Assembly (NCBI GenBank): GCA_005765155.1
Contig: VCCP01000008.1
Location: 1,736,001-1,800,000 of the forward strand
Origin: Zelopaecilomyces penicillatus
Taxonomy: Eukaryota > Ascomycota > Sordariomycetes > Hypocreales > Pseudodiploosporaceae
DNA: 64,000 bases
Direction: 5' to 3'
Below the pieces are notes generated by a model that saw nothing but the letters and a program-made list of their open reading frames with translations, ran no database searches and had not been told where the DNA came from. The position numbers were made by a program, and so were the translations under genes. Positions 42,099-54,787 of this stretch are shown piece by piece. Positions within the stretch are counted from its first letter, which is position 1. Each line of letters starts with the position of its first letter.

Positions 42099-43242
42099 TT
42101 GTTTCCATTGCACGCGGCACTGCATCACTACCATTCTGGACATGGATGATCAACGATGCTTTTGTTTTTCTGCTGTCAACCGTCTCCACAATGCATATTT
42201 GTTTTCTTTATCTCATTTTGAATTCTGATCAAACTTGGACAGCTAGATGATATTTGGTTTCGGCTATGGTTATGGCAGCGCAGCCAGGGTGGAGGATGCT
42301 TTGTGCGACAAGTGAGGGGGGCGGGTTTTGTGTCAAACGATCATGATGATGATGAATAATGATGATGCCCAACACCATATCTTTTATTGCAAAGACATGT
42401 GAAGCGAGGAGGAGGAGAGAGGGATTAGGGGGGTTTCAATCACCAATGACATCTTGGGGACATGGGAAGTATCGCGAGGAGTTCAAGTTGATTCTAACGA
42501 CGTCATGATGAAAAGCCATATTCTCATGTATATACATAGGATAATAAACATTTTTCTTGAACTTTGAATGAAGCAGTGTAAAACGCAGTTGTCAGTGTGG
42601 AATGTTAATTGACAATGGTGTGATTGTGAGAATTTGTGATTGTGATTCTGATTGTCATTACAATTGGTGTTTGTATCAAAGATGGGCCGAGGCTTTTGTG
42701 TTGATAATGTTGACAACCAAACCTGGCTGCAGACAGACGCATGTGTGCTGGCGGCGCATGACGGGATCAGGGATTGTTACATCCGTCTCATGTACGTCGG
42801 TTTGGCGATCCAAGCCAAAGGAATAAAACATACATATGTACGCTTATTTATGCACAAAGTGTGCTGCTGCAGGTGAGGCCAATAGCTGTCTTTGGATTCA
42901 GGATTAGTATATGAAGGAAGGGCGTGGAAGGATGCCTTTTTTTGCTAGGTATGTCTGTGGTATGTGGTGTGGTATGTGGTGATGGGGGGACGGGGACGAT
43001 ATCGGAGCTCACAAAAGATGAGTGGGTTCTCTGGTATTACAAGTCAGCATACTAGATATGATGATCATCATCAATAACTCGACAGTCTGCTATTAAAAAT
43101 GGTAGGATTATGCCAGGCATGTTGGCCGGGAAAAGCCGCTCTCTTGTGCCATCCGATGTGCAGTGGGGTTAGGGTCGTCCCCCGACTGAGAGTGATGACA
43201 TGGAATGGCTGGGGATTGGATGCGCTCGCGGAGAGGGAAGGG

Positions 43243-43249
43243 TGACTCA
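43243..43249. promoter_or_regulatory. Gcn4/CPC1-type site (TGACTCA), 757 bases before LEU4
   Basis: This is a perfect match to the general amino-acid control element. It is rather far from the start codon and could be chance. Confidence 0.3.
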
Positions 43250-43700
43250 GAAACAACCATGGGGAACAAACGGAGCGCGGAGCCTTGCACGTGTGTCTGC
43301 GTGCCTGTGTGTGGTTCCGTCTTACATGTTCTACATGAGCTGTGATGGTCATCCCATATACGTCGTAATAGTTGTAAGAAATAGAAGGTAATTGTTTCAT
43401 CTAGCAGAATCAGTACACATAATAATAAGTAACCTTTCTGCTTGCTACTGTTTGATATGATTAAATGATGTTGAACTGCTGTCAAGAATAAATACGACAA
43501 GACAGGGTCAGTCAACCTTTGGGCAGCAGCACCACTCACCACAACCTTATTAGTACACACACCAGCTAGGGTGGGCCAACTCCCGACGATCATATGTAAG
43601 AAAGCAACGCCCCTCTCCCCTTGCCCAAAGCCAAGGAAATCACTTTAGAGAAATGTTAATAAAAAAAATACCTAGTAATTGATTAGTGGTTAGGCGCAAC

Positions 43701-43712
43701 GCCGGCACCGGC
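43701..43712. promoter_or_regulatory. Leu3-type binding site upstream of LEU4
   Basis: GCCGGCACCGGC matches the full UAS-LEU consensus GCCGGNNCCGGC bound by the Zn2Cys6 factor Leu3, which uses the LEU4 product alpha-isopropylmalate as co-activator in yeast. It lies 294 bases upstream of the LEU4 ATG. The length of the match and its position make chance unlikely. Confidence 0.8.
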
Positions 43713-44005
43713 TAACGATTTTGTCACTTTCTCTTTTTTTAGCTGCTCGTGCCTCTTCTTCTTCTTTGGACCCCCCCAAAAAGTTAACCCCTCCATCAAA
43801 CAACAAAAGGTTCCCTGCCCCGCGATCCTTTTTCAGGTCACGACATAATTACCTACCTCCCCGACTTCCGAGCCACCAAGTCCTTTTCGTCAATCCATCT
43901 GTTCACCAATAAGAGAGGAAAGCAGAAGTGAATAATAGGAATTGAGCGCGAAAGAGATATAAAAGGAGAAGAAAAAGAAGGAGAAGAAGCGGACGTATAG
44001 CAACG

Positions 44006-46254
44006 ATGCCCATGTAAGCCGAACGAACATAGAAAATGACGTGCTTTCCCTTCCCCCTCAATTCCAATCCAGTGTTGGGCCGCGTTGGGCGGGCTGGGCG
44101 GGCAACTTTCCCTTTTTAAAAGAAACCATTACCATCGACTAACCAAGAGGACGTGATGTTCAAAGGCTCAAGGAACCGTGGAAGAAGTACAAGCGGTTCA
44201 CGCCGCTGAACTTGCCCGATCGCCAATGGCCCTCCAAGACGTTGGACAAGGCCCCGCGATGGCTGTCGACTGACCTTCGCGACGGTAACCAGAGTCTGGT
44301 CGACCCAATGGCAAGCTCTCCCCCATTTGTTTTTGTCTTCCATTTTTAGGCTCTACTATCCAATTCATACTACTTCTGTTCCATGCTAACTGTTGCGGCC
44401 CCCATATCTAGAGTGGCGACGAGAAATGGCGATATTTCAAGTTGCTCGTCGACATCGGCTACAAGGAGATCGAAGTCTCCTTCCCCTCCGCTTCGCAGAC
44501 CGACTTCGACTTCACCCGGCGCCTGATCGAGACTCCCGGCGTAGTCCCCGACGATGTCTGGCTACAGGTGCTATCGCCCTGCCGCGAGGATCTGATCCGC
44601 CGCACTGTCGAGTCCCTCCGCGGCGCGAAGAAGGGCCTCATCCACATCTACCTCGCAACTAGCGAGTGCTTCCGCCGCATCGTCTTCAATTTCACAAAGG
44701 AGGAGAGCATCGAGCTCGCCATCCGCTGCACCAAGCTGGTCCGGTCTCTGACCAAGGACGATCCGACGCAGCAAGCTACAGAATGGGCCTTTGAGTTCAG
44801 CCCGGAGACCTTTTCCGATACGGAGCCTGATTATGCCCTCGCAGTCTGCGAGGCTGTCAAGGCCGCTTGGGGCCCGACTGTGGAGAACCCCATCATCTTC
44901 AACCTTCCTGCCACGGTGGAGATGTCAACGCCCAACGTCTACGCCGATCAGATTGAATACTTTTGCAGGAACATTTCGGAGCGGGAGACGGTTTGCGTTT
45001 CGCTGCACCCACACAATGACCGGGGTTGCGCCGTGGCAGCAGCTGAGCTGGCGCAAATGGCTGGTGCGGATCGAGTCGAGGGATGTCTGTTTGGCAATGG
45101 CGAGCGGACCGGAAACGTCGATCTGGTTACGCTGGGCTTGAATCTCTATACGCAGGGTGTTCACCCCAACATCGATTTTTCCGATCTCGCCCGCATCATT
45201 GAAACTGTCGAGGTCTGCAACAAGATTCCCGTCCATGAGCGCGCTCCATATGGCGGCTCCCTGGTCGTGTGCGCGTTCAGCGGTTCTCACCAGGATGCCA
45301 TCAAGAAGGGCTTCCAGGTCCGCGAGCAGGAGGCTAAGGATTATGAAGACCCCTGGCAAGTTCCATATCTGCCCCTCGACCCTCAGGATATTGGCCGTAC
45401 CTACGAGGCCGTCATCCGCGTCAACTCCCAGAGCGGTAAAGGCGGCGCCGCCTGGATCATCCTGCGCCAGCTGTCCTTGGACCTGCCCCGCGGCCTGCAA
45501 GTTGCCTTCTCCAAGGTGGTGCAGAAGAAGGCGGACGAGCTCGGCCGGGAGCTCAAGCCAAATGAGATCACGACGCTGTTTGAGCAGACATACTTCATCA
45601 ACCACAACCCGCGCTTCAGCATGGTGGACTACAGCATACTGCCGGACCGGTCGTCGTCGCCCGTGCCCGCGCAGCCCGGCAAGACCCCGGTCACAAAGGA
45701 CCTCAAACGGGTCTTTGACGGCGTCGTGTCCGTCGACGGGCGGGAGTTTAAGCTGCAGGGCCGCGGGAACGGACCAATTTCGAGCCTAGCCAACGCGCTG
45801 AAGAACGTTGGCGTCAACCTGGACGTGCAGGATTACAAGGAGCACGCCATTGGCAAGGGCCGCGATGTCAAGGCGGCAACATACATTGAGTGTACTGCTG
45901 CCGGGAGCCAGAGCCGCGTCTGGGGTGTGGGCATCCACGCGGATGTTGTACAAAGTTCGCTGATTGCTCTTTTGAGTGCCGCAAGCAACGTGAGTTTTCC
46001 CAAATGGTGTAACCAACCAAAAACCCCCTTCTTCCTTTCCCTTATAGACTCTTTATACTTTTTGTGTTTGTTATGGCATACATCTAACCGGACAATGAAT
46101 TTTGCAGTTTGCCTCAAGTCGGCCAGGCAGCCCGTTTACCGCCAAGCTGTCACCCATTGAAGATGGAGTTACCGAATTGAACCTCAACGTACCCGCGAAT
46201 GGGCCCCCATCAGCGACGGTAAATGCTCTGGAGGAGAAGGCCAAGGAGATGTGA
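44006..46254 (+). CDS. LEU4: 2-isopropylmalate synthase (leucine biosynthesis)
   Basis: There are four exons (44006-44013, 44166-44310, 44412-45989, 46108-46254), giving 625 residues. It condenses acetyl-CoA with 2-ketoisovalerate, the first step of leucine synthesis. The first exon codes only MPM; joining gives MPM|LKEPWKKYKRF, the known fungal start. Exon 2 ends DLRDGNQSLVDPM and needs a GC donor (ATG|GCAAGC, intron 44311-44411) to reach SGDEKWRYF. The catalytic TIM barrel shows RDGNQS, EVSFPSASQTDFDF, HPHNDRGCAVAAAE (metal His pair) and GNGERTGNVDLVTL. The C-terminal LeuA dimer/regulatory domain (about 450-610) should mediate leucine feedback. No mitochondrial presequence is visible with this start. 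A Leu3-type site precedes the gene. Confidence 0.94.
44311..44411 (+). other. GC-AG intron in LEU4
   Basis: The donor is CCAATG|GCAAGC and the acceptor ATATCTAG|AGTGG. The conserved QSLVDPM|SGDEKW sequence requires this junction. The only nearby GT (at CTGGTCGACC) would delete conserved residues. Confidence 0.8.
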
Positions 46255-49200
46255 TTCAAAGACAGATGATGTTGTTTTTTCCTTTTATTTCTTGACGTCG
46301 GGCATACGTAGTATGGGAATGAGGCCCCATGTGGGCTGTGAGACAGTGGAGATACCATGGGGCTGTTGTTATATGTGGGGTGGAGTGGAACATTGAAATT
46401 AAATGAGCTGTCCCGAGAAAAGACATCTGGGGCTGGGAATGAAATTTGGAGAGCTTGGGAAAGGGGGGGATTATGGAAGGAGATTGATTGCCAGCTCTTA
46501 CTACGTAATTTTTTTATGATGCGGAAAAGTTCACTTTTTCTTTGACGGCAGGTACGTTTGAGATGATTAAAGACGATGGTGTACATTTGATGCATGTTGT
46601 GTTTCGTAGTCTATGGCAAAACACGTCAAAGTGAGGTTTAGAGAGGGGGGTGGTGGTACAGGAGGCAAAACCCCTTATTCATTTGACAGATATTACATAT
46701 ATGTACACAAGTTGCAGCGGTTCGATGTGTAATTACACTTTCTTCATTGTCCACCGCGCATGGAGTTGCGTTGCTGTGGAAGATTGTGGGCCCAGGATTG
46801 AATTATGTTTACTTGATTGTGTTTTTATTTGGTATTCGTTCTGGTTGCTATGCACAACGAAGGACGCGCGCGTCTGGCACGAACATAATGGAAGCGGGTT
46901 TAGGGGAAGTCACACTGATAAATGAGTAAAAATGGGTGAAAAGCAAATTAAATAATTTGGGGGAAAGGTTACGTATTCGGATCTGGATAGGAATTATTAA
47001 GGGGACGGACAAAGTGGTGTTTCTGGGTAGTTTACACAAACAAGGCTAGCAAGAGAGTGAGGCTGTGGTGTGAATCAACTGTCAATTAGAGTGACTAGTG
47101 ATTCGTACCAGACATAATGCAAGTCATGCCCTGATGGATGAATCAACAGGAGCCAGTCTTGTAGAAGGCTACGGAAAGACATCGGAGCTGTCATGTCGTG
47201 GGACACACATGCTGAAATCTCCACAGTGTGACGTTTCTGACGTCTGGTCAGGAGCCGAGCTCTCCGACGCACCATTACGCAATTAATAAGGGAACGAACG
47301 GATAATAATAATAAGTTGGCAGGACCCTGCTGGAGATGGACAATCGTAAGAGGAGAAACGATTAAAAGTTATCATGTGATATCTGTCTTGCACTCCATCC
47401 TTGATACCATTTCAATAGAGTCATGAATTCGCACATTGCTACTATTTGATTGGCACCCTTTGTTGTGTGCTCGTGTTGTGCGTAACAAAAACAAAAGCCA
47501 AGGCTAGGTAAGATCCGTTAGGGTATTCTGCTTGTGTTGCCTGCCTGCCTGCCTGCCTGCCTGTTTTTGCTAGGCTGGAGGTTTTTGTGTTTCTATTCGA
47601 TTCTGCGGACCCGCCCGCGACTGATCTGGTGGAGATCAACGGGAGGGAGGGAAGGGAAAGGAAAAGAAATTATGAAAAATACCACAAAATAGCAGTCTGT
47701 ACTAGGGAGTGGCTATTGCAGCTTGGTTGTTGGTAATAATAAGTGGCCGTATTCAAGTTGCCACTGCCGACTATACGAGGTTCCTGGTGTTCCCAAGCTC
47801 CCGTGATGCCTCATAGCAAGCATGGCAAGTTGTCTCTTGGACCTCCCAGAGGATCGATCGCCATGATTGGGGACCACTGCCGAGGGTCTCTATTATCGCA
47901 ATCTATCCGGTTCTACGGTTATTAGTGTCAATGGAAGAGCCTCTAATACACAACTGCATTCAAAAGGACACTGTTTCGCCTTCCCAAGTGACCGCCTCAC
48001 TGCCTGATATTGGGTTAGGTGACTTAGGTGAGTACGTACTAACGTACCCTACTCTGTACCTGCCTTGGTCGCTGGCTTGGCTGGATTAGTTTGCCACCTT
48101 GGCACCTGGCAGAGTAGCGCAGCGCACTCGAAACTTTAAACCAACAAACAATGGAATATATAAACGTTCTCTTCACAAGCTCTGCGCTGTCTGTTGGCGA
48201 GCGAGTCCTAAACTACGTAAATGCTACGATATGCTACATTTCTTCACCGGCACCGACTGCTACGTACTGCCCAAACGCGGTGTGTCCATGTTCCGAGTTG
48301 TAGTTTGGAAACCACATCATGCATCAAGACACCATCGTGGCCCGCATTCCACGGCTGCAATCCGTACTGTGCCCGAGTACCTGGGATCCCTGTCCCGATT
48401 CCCCCCCAGGCAGCCTTATAGCCACCAATGAGCCGCCTGTGTCGTCAGGCACACACTGTGCGCGCACATCTTTTGCGCACTGTACACTGTGCAAAATTTG
48501 AAAGTGGCGGTAGAGGCTTTTGGCTGTCGTGCACAACTCGCTGCACCACCTACAGCCCACCGCCTACCGGTCCACGCCCCCCTTCCTTCCCCTGGACCCC
48601 TCCTCCTCTAAAACCCCCTCGCCCCCTGAACACCACCATGACTGGACCCTGTAACAGTGCACTTGGCTGCTGTGTGTGACGTCCACTCACCCACTGTGCA
48701 TCTCGCTGTAGCGCCCTGTTGGCGAGTTGCCTTTGCCAATTACCATCGATACCAGCCTGTCTGTATAGCTTGCTGTGGATTTCCACACCACGTCTTCCAG
48801 CCGTGACGATTGGGAATAGACCGCCATTCTTCCCATTCTCCTTCGTCTGTTTTTCTCTCTCTCTCTCTTCTCTTCTCCCTCTTCCTTGTCGTGCTCTTCC
48901 TCTCTCCCTCTGCCGCCCACCGCCTGAACTCGCCACGCGACATTGAAAGGTGCGCTTCTTCACTGAACAACCAGACTCCGGGCCACCACACTCCCTAATT
49001 CTCACGTCAACCTCCTCCTCCTCCTCTGCGCTCTGCCCTGGTTCCTAGAATCAAACCCTCGTCTTCCCTAGCCCGCTGGTACGCTTGTCAACAGGGCGTT
49101 GCTGTACCTTCTGCTGCACCCAGCCCGCAAAGTAGTACCTGGCTTGGCTGGCTTAGTACCTACCGCCGCCTTGCACTGAGCACCAACCAAAACACCACAC

Positions 49201-49337
49201 CACCCCCGCGTCTCCGCCTTTTTTTCTTGCCTGTCCAAACACGTGCCGCCCCTCGACGGCCCTTTTCTCTCGCTTTCCCATCAGCACCACAAAGGGCTTC
49301 AAAGACGCATGACGAGGACGCTCTGAGAACTGCAATC
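46255..49337. other. Intergenic region
   Basis: About 3.1 kb. The left part is the LEU4 3' UTR. The last ~600 bases, strongly C/T-rich, are the KAP95 promoter and leader. Between them I find only short frames without protein character and a TGCC repeat at 47538. Confidence 0.5.
47538..47563. repeat. (TGCC)6 tetranucleotide repeat
   Basis: Six tandem TGCC units in the gene-free stretch between LEU4 and KAP95. Confidence 0.85.
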
Positions 49338-52300
49338 ATGTCGAGCTCAGAGATTAATCAGGTGCTCGCCAACTCGCTGTCTCCGGGTGAGTTGAGCATC
49401 GCCTTGCTGCTGGGCCACCTTCCCCTTCTCTGTCGTGCCGTTCTCCAAAATACCCCCATAATCTGCACAGCATTGTCCCCCTCTCCCCTCTCTCGCTCTC
49501 GGCCTCCCTTGCGCGTTTGGCGGCGCTGCCCAGCTAAAACAGGAACAAGACACAACGTGGACACCATGCTGACTCTGCGCATCCAGACGCGAACCTGCGA
49601 AACGCCGCCGAACAACAACTCACCCAGGCAGCGGAGAGTAACTTCGTACGTCACAAGAAAAAAAAAAGAGCCCCTCCCCTCTCCTGGGGCCCGCCCCAGT
49701 GTTCCTCGTCACATGCTAACCATTGGTTCCTCCACTTTCACAGCCGCTGTACCTTGCGACTCTCGTCCAAGAACTCGCAAACGAGCAAGCAGACGGCTCC
49801 ATCCGAGCTGCTGCCGGTATTGCCCTCAAGAACGCTTTCACAACCCGCGACTTCGCTCGTCACCAGGAGCTGCAATCAAAATGGCTGCAACAGACCGATG
49901 ATGAAACCAAGGCTCGGGTCCGTCAGCTGACGCTGCAGACCCTTGGATCAGCCAACACGCAGGCCGGCACTGCTGCTGCCCAGGTCATCTCTTCCATCGC
50001 CGCCATTGAGCTGCCTCGTAACCAGTGGACCGAGCTACTTCCATATCTTGTGAAACATGTTAGCGAGGGTGCCGACCACCAGAAGCAGGCCTCTCTCACT
50101 ACAATCGGCTACATCTGCGAAAGCCAAGATGCTGAGTTGCGACAGGCTCTTGTTGCCCACTCCAATGCCATCCTGACGGCTGTCGTTCAGGGTGCACGAA
50201 AGGAGGAGACCAACGGTGAGGTCCGACTTGCCGCCATCACAGCCCTCGGCGACTCTCTAGAGTTTGTGGGCAACAACTTCAAGCATGAGGGTGAGCGAAA
50301 CTACATCATGCAGGTCGTTTGTGAGGCTACCCAGGCCGATGATTCCCGTATCCAGCAGGGTGCTTTCGGCTGCCTCAACAGGATCATGGCTCTGTATTAC
50401 GACAACATGCGATTCTACATGGAAAAGGCGCTCTTTGGCCTCACCATCCTCGGAATGAAATCCGAAGATGAAGATGTTGCCAAGCTCGCCGTCGAATTCT
50501 GGAGCACCGTTTGCGAGGAGGAGCTCTCCATCGAAGACGACAATGCTCAGGTCGAAAGCTCTGATCAGATGCGCCCATTCTATAACTTCGCACGAGTCGC
50601 GGCTAATGAGGTTGTGCCCGTGCTGTTGATGCTTCTCACCAAGCAGGATGAGGACGCTACTGACGACGAGTACAATCTGTCCAGGGCTGCCTACCAGGCC
50701 CTGCAGCTCTATTCTCAGGCTGTTGGAGCTAGCATCATCACCCCTGTTCTCTCCTTTGTTGAGGCCAACCTGCGATCCGAGGACTGGCATAACCGAGATG
50801 CCGCCGTTTCTGCTTTCGGTGCTATCATGGAAGGTCCTGAGGAGAAGGTCTTGGAGCCCATTGTCAAACAGGCTCTTCCCGTTTTGATTTCCATGATGGA
50901 TGACCAGTCCCTCCAGGTCAAGGATTCGACCGCTTACGCTCTTGGCCGTGTCACTGAGGCTTGCTCCGAGGCTATTGATCCTCAACAGCATCTGCCCACT
51001 TTGATTGAGTCTCTCTTCAAGGGTCTTATTAGCAATGCCAAGATGGCTCCATCATGTTGCTGGGCCCTTATGAACTTGGCAGAACGCTTCGCTGGTGATT
51101 TGGGCTCGGCTACAAATCCCATCACCCCCCACTTCAACCAGGCCGTCACCTCATTGCTCGAAGTCACTGGTCGACAAGACTCCGAGACATCTGTGCGAAC
51201 CGCTGCCTACGAAGTCCTGAATGTCTTTGTTCAAAACTCGGCATCTGATAGCCTCACTGCTGTCGCCTCGCTCTCCGACGTCATCATCAAGCGCATGGAG
51301 GATACAGTCCCTCTGCAGTCGCAGGTCGTCAGCGTCGATGACAAGCTCACTCTGGAGGAGATGCAAAACAGTCTGTCCACTGTTCTCCAGGCTATCATTA
51401 CGCGTTTGGACAAGGAGATTGCACCCCAGGGAGACCGCATCATGCAGACTCTCCTGCAGGTCCTCAGCACCATTGGTGGAAAGTCCAGCGTCCCAGAGGC
51501 CATCTTCGCCACCATTAGCGCTTTGGCCACCACTATGGAGGAGGACTTTGTCAAGTACATGGAGGCCTTCGCACCATTCCTCTACAACGCCCTTGGTAAC
51601 CAGGACGAACCCAGTCTCTGCTCAATGGCCATTGGTCTTGTTGGTGACATCACCAGATCTCTGGGTCAGCAGAGCCAGCCTTTCTGTGATAACTTCATGA
51701 ACTATCTCCTCAACAACTTGAGGGTATGTGCCCATTCCCCTTTTGCAATTTTCATATACGTAAAAAAGTTAGAAGCTAACCAAATATCATTTAGAGCACT
51801 ACCCTTGGTAACCAGTTCAAGCCTGCCATCTTGCAGTGTTTTGGCGACATTGCCGGCGCCATCGGTGGACATTTTGAAACATACTTGTCTGTTGTGGCCC
51901 AGGTCCTGGAGCAGGCATCAACTGTCAGTGCCACACCAGAAGGCCCTGATGAGATGTTCTACTATGTCATCTCATTGCGAGAGGGTATTATGGACGCTTG
52001 GGGTGGCATTATTGGTGCCATGAAGACTGGCGGAAAGAGTACGATACCATGTCCATTTCTAAACTTTGATGCTCCCATGCTTACAATTCTTTGCAGCTCA
52101 AACTCTCCAGCCATTTGTGCAGACCATCTTCAACCTCCTTGCCCTCATCGCCAACGACATGAACCGCAGCGAGTCACTCATGCGTGCGGCCATGGGTGTT
52201 ATTGGGTATGCTTTATTCTCTTTAATTCTTGCTATTTTACCCACCGTATTGACTGTCTTTTGCAGTGATTTGGCTGATGCCTACCCCAATGGCGAGCTTG

Positions 52301-52455
52301 TTGATGCATTCCGCCAGGAGTGGGTCAGCGCCTTGATCAAGGAGACCAAAACGAACAAGGAGTTTCAGCCTCGAACGATTGAGACAGCACGATGGGCTCG
52401 CGAACAGGTCAAGCGTCAAATCGGTGGCGCGCAAGCCGTCATGGCTCAGTCCTGA
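49338..52455 (+). CDS. KAP95: Importin subunit beta-1 (karyopherin beta)
   Basis: There are six exons: 49338-49386, 49587-49645, 49744-51723, 51795-52038, 52097-52205 and 52266-52455. The protein has 876 residues, close to yeast Kap95 (861) and human importin beta (876). The joins restore the family N-terminus INQVLANSLSP|DANLRNAAEQQLTQAAESNF|PLYLATLVQELANE and the C-terminal GGK|TQTLQPFVQTIFNLLALIANDMNRSE. The whole protein is a superhelix of HEAT repeats. The importin-beta N-terminal Ran-binding region is at about 20-100, and the acidic EELSIEDD segment after WSTVCEEE is present in the family. It carries NLS cargo, with importin alpha, through nuclear pores and is released by Ran-GTP. Introns cluster at the two ends, leaving one 1980-base central exon. 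Confidence 0.95.
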
Positions 52456-53453
52456 AGATTTGTTTCAAACAGGATATTTTGATGATTTCGCCATGGTTGC
52501 TTTTGCGTACTCACAGTTCGCGCCACCCAGCGTAGCACATCATACTGTCATGTCATACCGTTACCCTACGGAATATCATTCCCCCCCTTGCGATTTCACG
52601 CCACTGCATAGCACTACGATCCCCACGACCACTTCATTTGTATATAGACCCCTTGACACTACAGTAATCCAAATACCCCCCTTGTCATGACCCCACACTT
52701 CACACCATTTTTCCACTACCCATGCTATTTTTTTATCTTGTTATTTTTGATGCGAGTCTCCATGATGGAATAGAGAGGAGTCATGTATGCCCCCGCACGG
52801 ATCTGGGAGGAGCGGCGGCGGCGAACCAAAAAGTCATGTAGAAAGGAACAGGGAGTACACCGGAGGCTGGCAACTCATCTTTTTAAACCTCTATTTTATG
52901 TTCTCTTTTCCTTTCCCCCCCCCTTTTCCCCCCCCTTTACCCAAAACACATCAGACACCGTTTGCCTGGTCGGTTATTCTTTATCCTGTTATTTAATCTT
53001 GGACGCCCTTCAAGTGAATGGGTTTTGAGAGAGACGAAATAGGAATATGTCTGTTTTGTCTTCTTCTTTTTCTTTCTTCAATGCAAATTATCCAAAGGCG
53101 GCGCGGTCGTGGATGGAAACGGAATTACATTCGGAGCGTGTCGGGGAACCTCATTTTGGGAAAGAAGGGAGGCGGTGGGTGCAGGAAATAAAGAGAAACT
53201 GACTGGAATGACGGAAACGGGTTGAAAGTAGACTAGAGAATCAAGTGATCTCGTCCATACACCACAGTGGCTGTTGCTCTGCTCCCTTTTGGCGGCGGTG
53301 GCATCAGCATTATTGAATGGAATTCAGTTGAACCCCCTCATCATACGCTTATTATGAATATTGATGTGTGTGTGTGTATGCGCTATTAATGTCTCTGGGT
53401 GTGTTGGAAGGCATGGCCAGTTCCAAGTCAGACAGAGACAGGCCTTATTCAGA
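52456..53453. other. Convergent 3' UTR region
   Basis: One kilobase lies between converging KAP95 and the coiled-coil gene. It contains homopolymer C and T runs near 52910-52940 and no supported gene. Confidence 0.6.
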
Positions 53454-54101
53454 TTACCAAACCGCGCTGCCCACTAATCGCCTGCGAATAAAGCCCCAGA
53501 GTTTGCTTTTCCACGCCGCCACGCCAGTGCTCTCTGTCTCTGATTCCGACCACGCATACTCGGGCGGAGGACCAGCCTGTATCAACATTTTGAACTCCTC
53601 ATCAAGCTCAGCCATGGCCTCCATGAACCTATTCCCCGCAGCGTCTACGTCCCGATCAAACTCCGCCAAGATCCTCTCCTTCTCCGGCCAAACAATCTGC
53701 CGTATCGCAAACTCCGTCCTCAGGGGCTCATCTCTCTTCACACCCGCCCACACGGATCTCGCCTCAGGCGCACACTTGGACGACCCCTTTTGCGCTTTAC
53801 GAGCAGCCTTGTGTACTTTTTTGGCGGAAGCGCTGATGCGTCGATTCTCCGAATCCATGCGGTCGGATGCAAATTTGATTTCTGCGTTGGTGATGATGCG
53901 GAGCTGTTCGGTGCGTCGGATGTATTCCTTGAGTAAGGAGGTGGATTCTTGAAAGGTTTTTGTTTCGAGCATTTCGGAGAGGAGGGCTTGGGGCATGGTG
54001 GGTGTGGTGCGGAGAGGGTCGATGCGGGTTTTTGAGATTTGTTTGCCGAGGTAGATGGACCCGTTGACGATGGGATTCTGCATTGGTCTTTCTGATGCCA
54101 T
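53454..54101 (-). CDS. Hypothetical coiled-coil protein
   Basis: This is a single-exon 215-residue protein I do not recognise. Residues about 35-100 and 130-175 are highly charged and helical with heptad-like spacing (MLETKTFQESTSLLKEYIRR; EKERILAEFDRDVDAAGNRF), so a coiled coil is likely. A basic patch (KKVHKAARKAQKG) could be nuclear. The C-terminus is Trp/Arg-rich (WKSKLWGFIRRR). There is no signal peptide or membrane span. Even codon use and charge pattern support a real gene. The start is the first ATG, preceded by a leader rich in GTT/ATT triplets. It marks the beginning of the accessory right-hand block. Confidence 0.65.
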   Translation of the reverse strand: MASERPMQNPIVNGSIYLGKQISKTRIDPLRTTPTMPQALLSEMLETKTFQESTSLLKEYIRRTEQLRIITNAEIKFASDRMDSENRRISASAKKVHKAARKAQKGSSKCAPEARSVWAGVKRDEPLRTEFAIRQIVWPEKERILAEFDRDVDAAGNRFMEAMAELDEEFKMLIQAGPPPEYAWSESETESTGVAAWKSKLWGFIRRRLVGSAVW

Positions 54102-54787
54102 TGCTGTTGTTGGTGATATTATTAATATTGTTGCTGTTATTGCTGTTGTTGTCTACCTAGGATATATTTTTGTCGTTTTTTTTCGAATTTAGTAGGAATA
54201 ATGGGAAATCGTCGCTCGCTTTGGCATACGGAAAACAAGGAAAAAGGGGGAGACACTTTTCGAAGCAACGACGACGTTAAGAATGGTGTGGGCGAGGGCT
54301 TGCAAGCCATTGTGGGAATTTATCTATATGGAAGTTGCTATCTAGCTTTTTTTGTTATCGCTGCCTGGGATGAGGAGACTTTTTGTGCAGTGATAGAAAA
54401 AAGTTTAAAAAGGGGGTTGTGTGTATGTGTCCATTTTTTAAGGTTGGCAGATTTTGGACACGCATGTTGTTTTTCTGAGGCAGTTGAACATGAATTGCCC
54501 ATCATCTATTTTAATGTTATAACATAATAATTCTAGGTATTTCTGGGCATAGTTTAATATCCAAAGACAATATATAAAACGACCCCGACGGTGCATTTCA
54601 ACCTGGTGCCTGCATTCAACATAAAGTGAAAGATAGAAAAACACTGCAGGCTACTTGCTCTTGGCAGACAGCCCAACTTTAATCTTTCCTCTCTTTGCCA
54701 CTTCTACTTCTACTTTGACTTGTATACACTCATTGCCATTCTTCTGCCAAAACCAAACCAACTAGTCACACTCCAACGACTTTCAAC
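54102..54787. other. Intergenic region
   Basis: This region is the promoter side of two head-to-head units: the coiled-coil gene (minus) and the broken HNH gene (plus). A GTT/ATT triplet-rich stretch lies at 54105-54150. No gene is supported. Confidence 0.55.

Larger units (their letters stand above)
42099..44005. other. Intergenic region with the LEU4 promoter
   Basis: About 1.9 kb holds the 3' UTR of the Arg/Ser-rich gene, unassigned sequence, and the LEU4 promoter with a Leu3-type palindrome (43701) and a Gcn4-type site (43243). The last 100 bases before the LEU4 ATG are purine-rich (GAAGAAAAAGAAGG). Confidence 0.6.

Noticed and set aside
49227..49901. 224-codon frame covering the start of KAP95
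   Set aside because: It reads through two introns of KAP95. Only the parts at 49338-49386, 49587-49645 and 49744 onward, in the spliced frame, match importin beta.
53368..53952. Plus-strand frame opposite the coiled-coil gene
   Set aside because: The minus-strand frame has the regular charged helical pattern of a real protein. The plus-strand one is its shadow.
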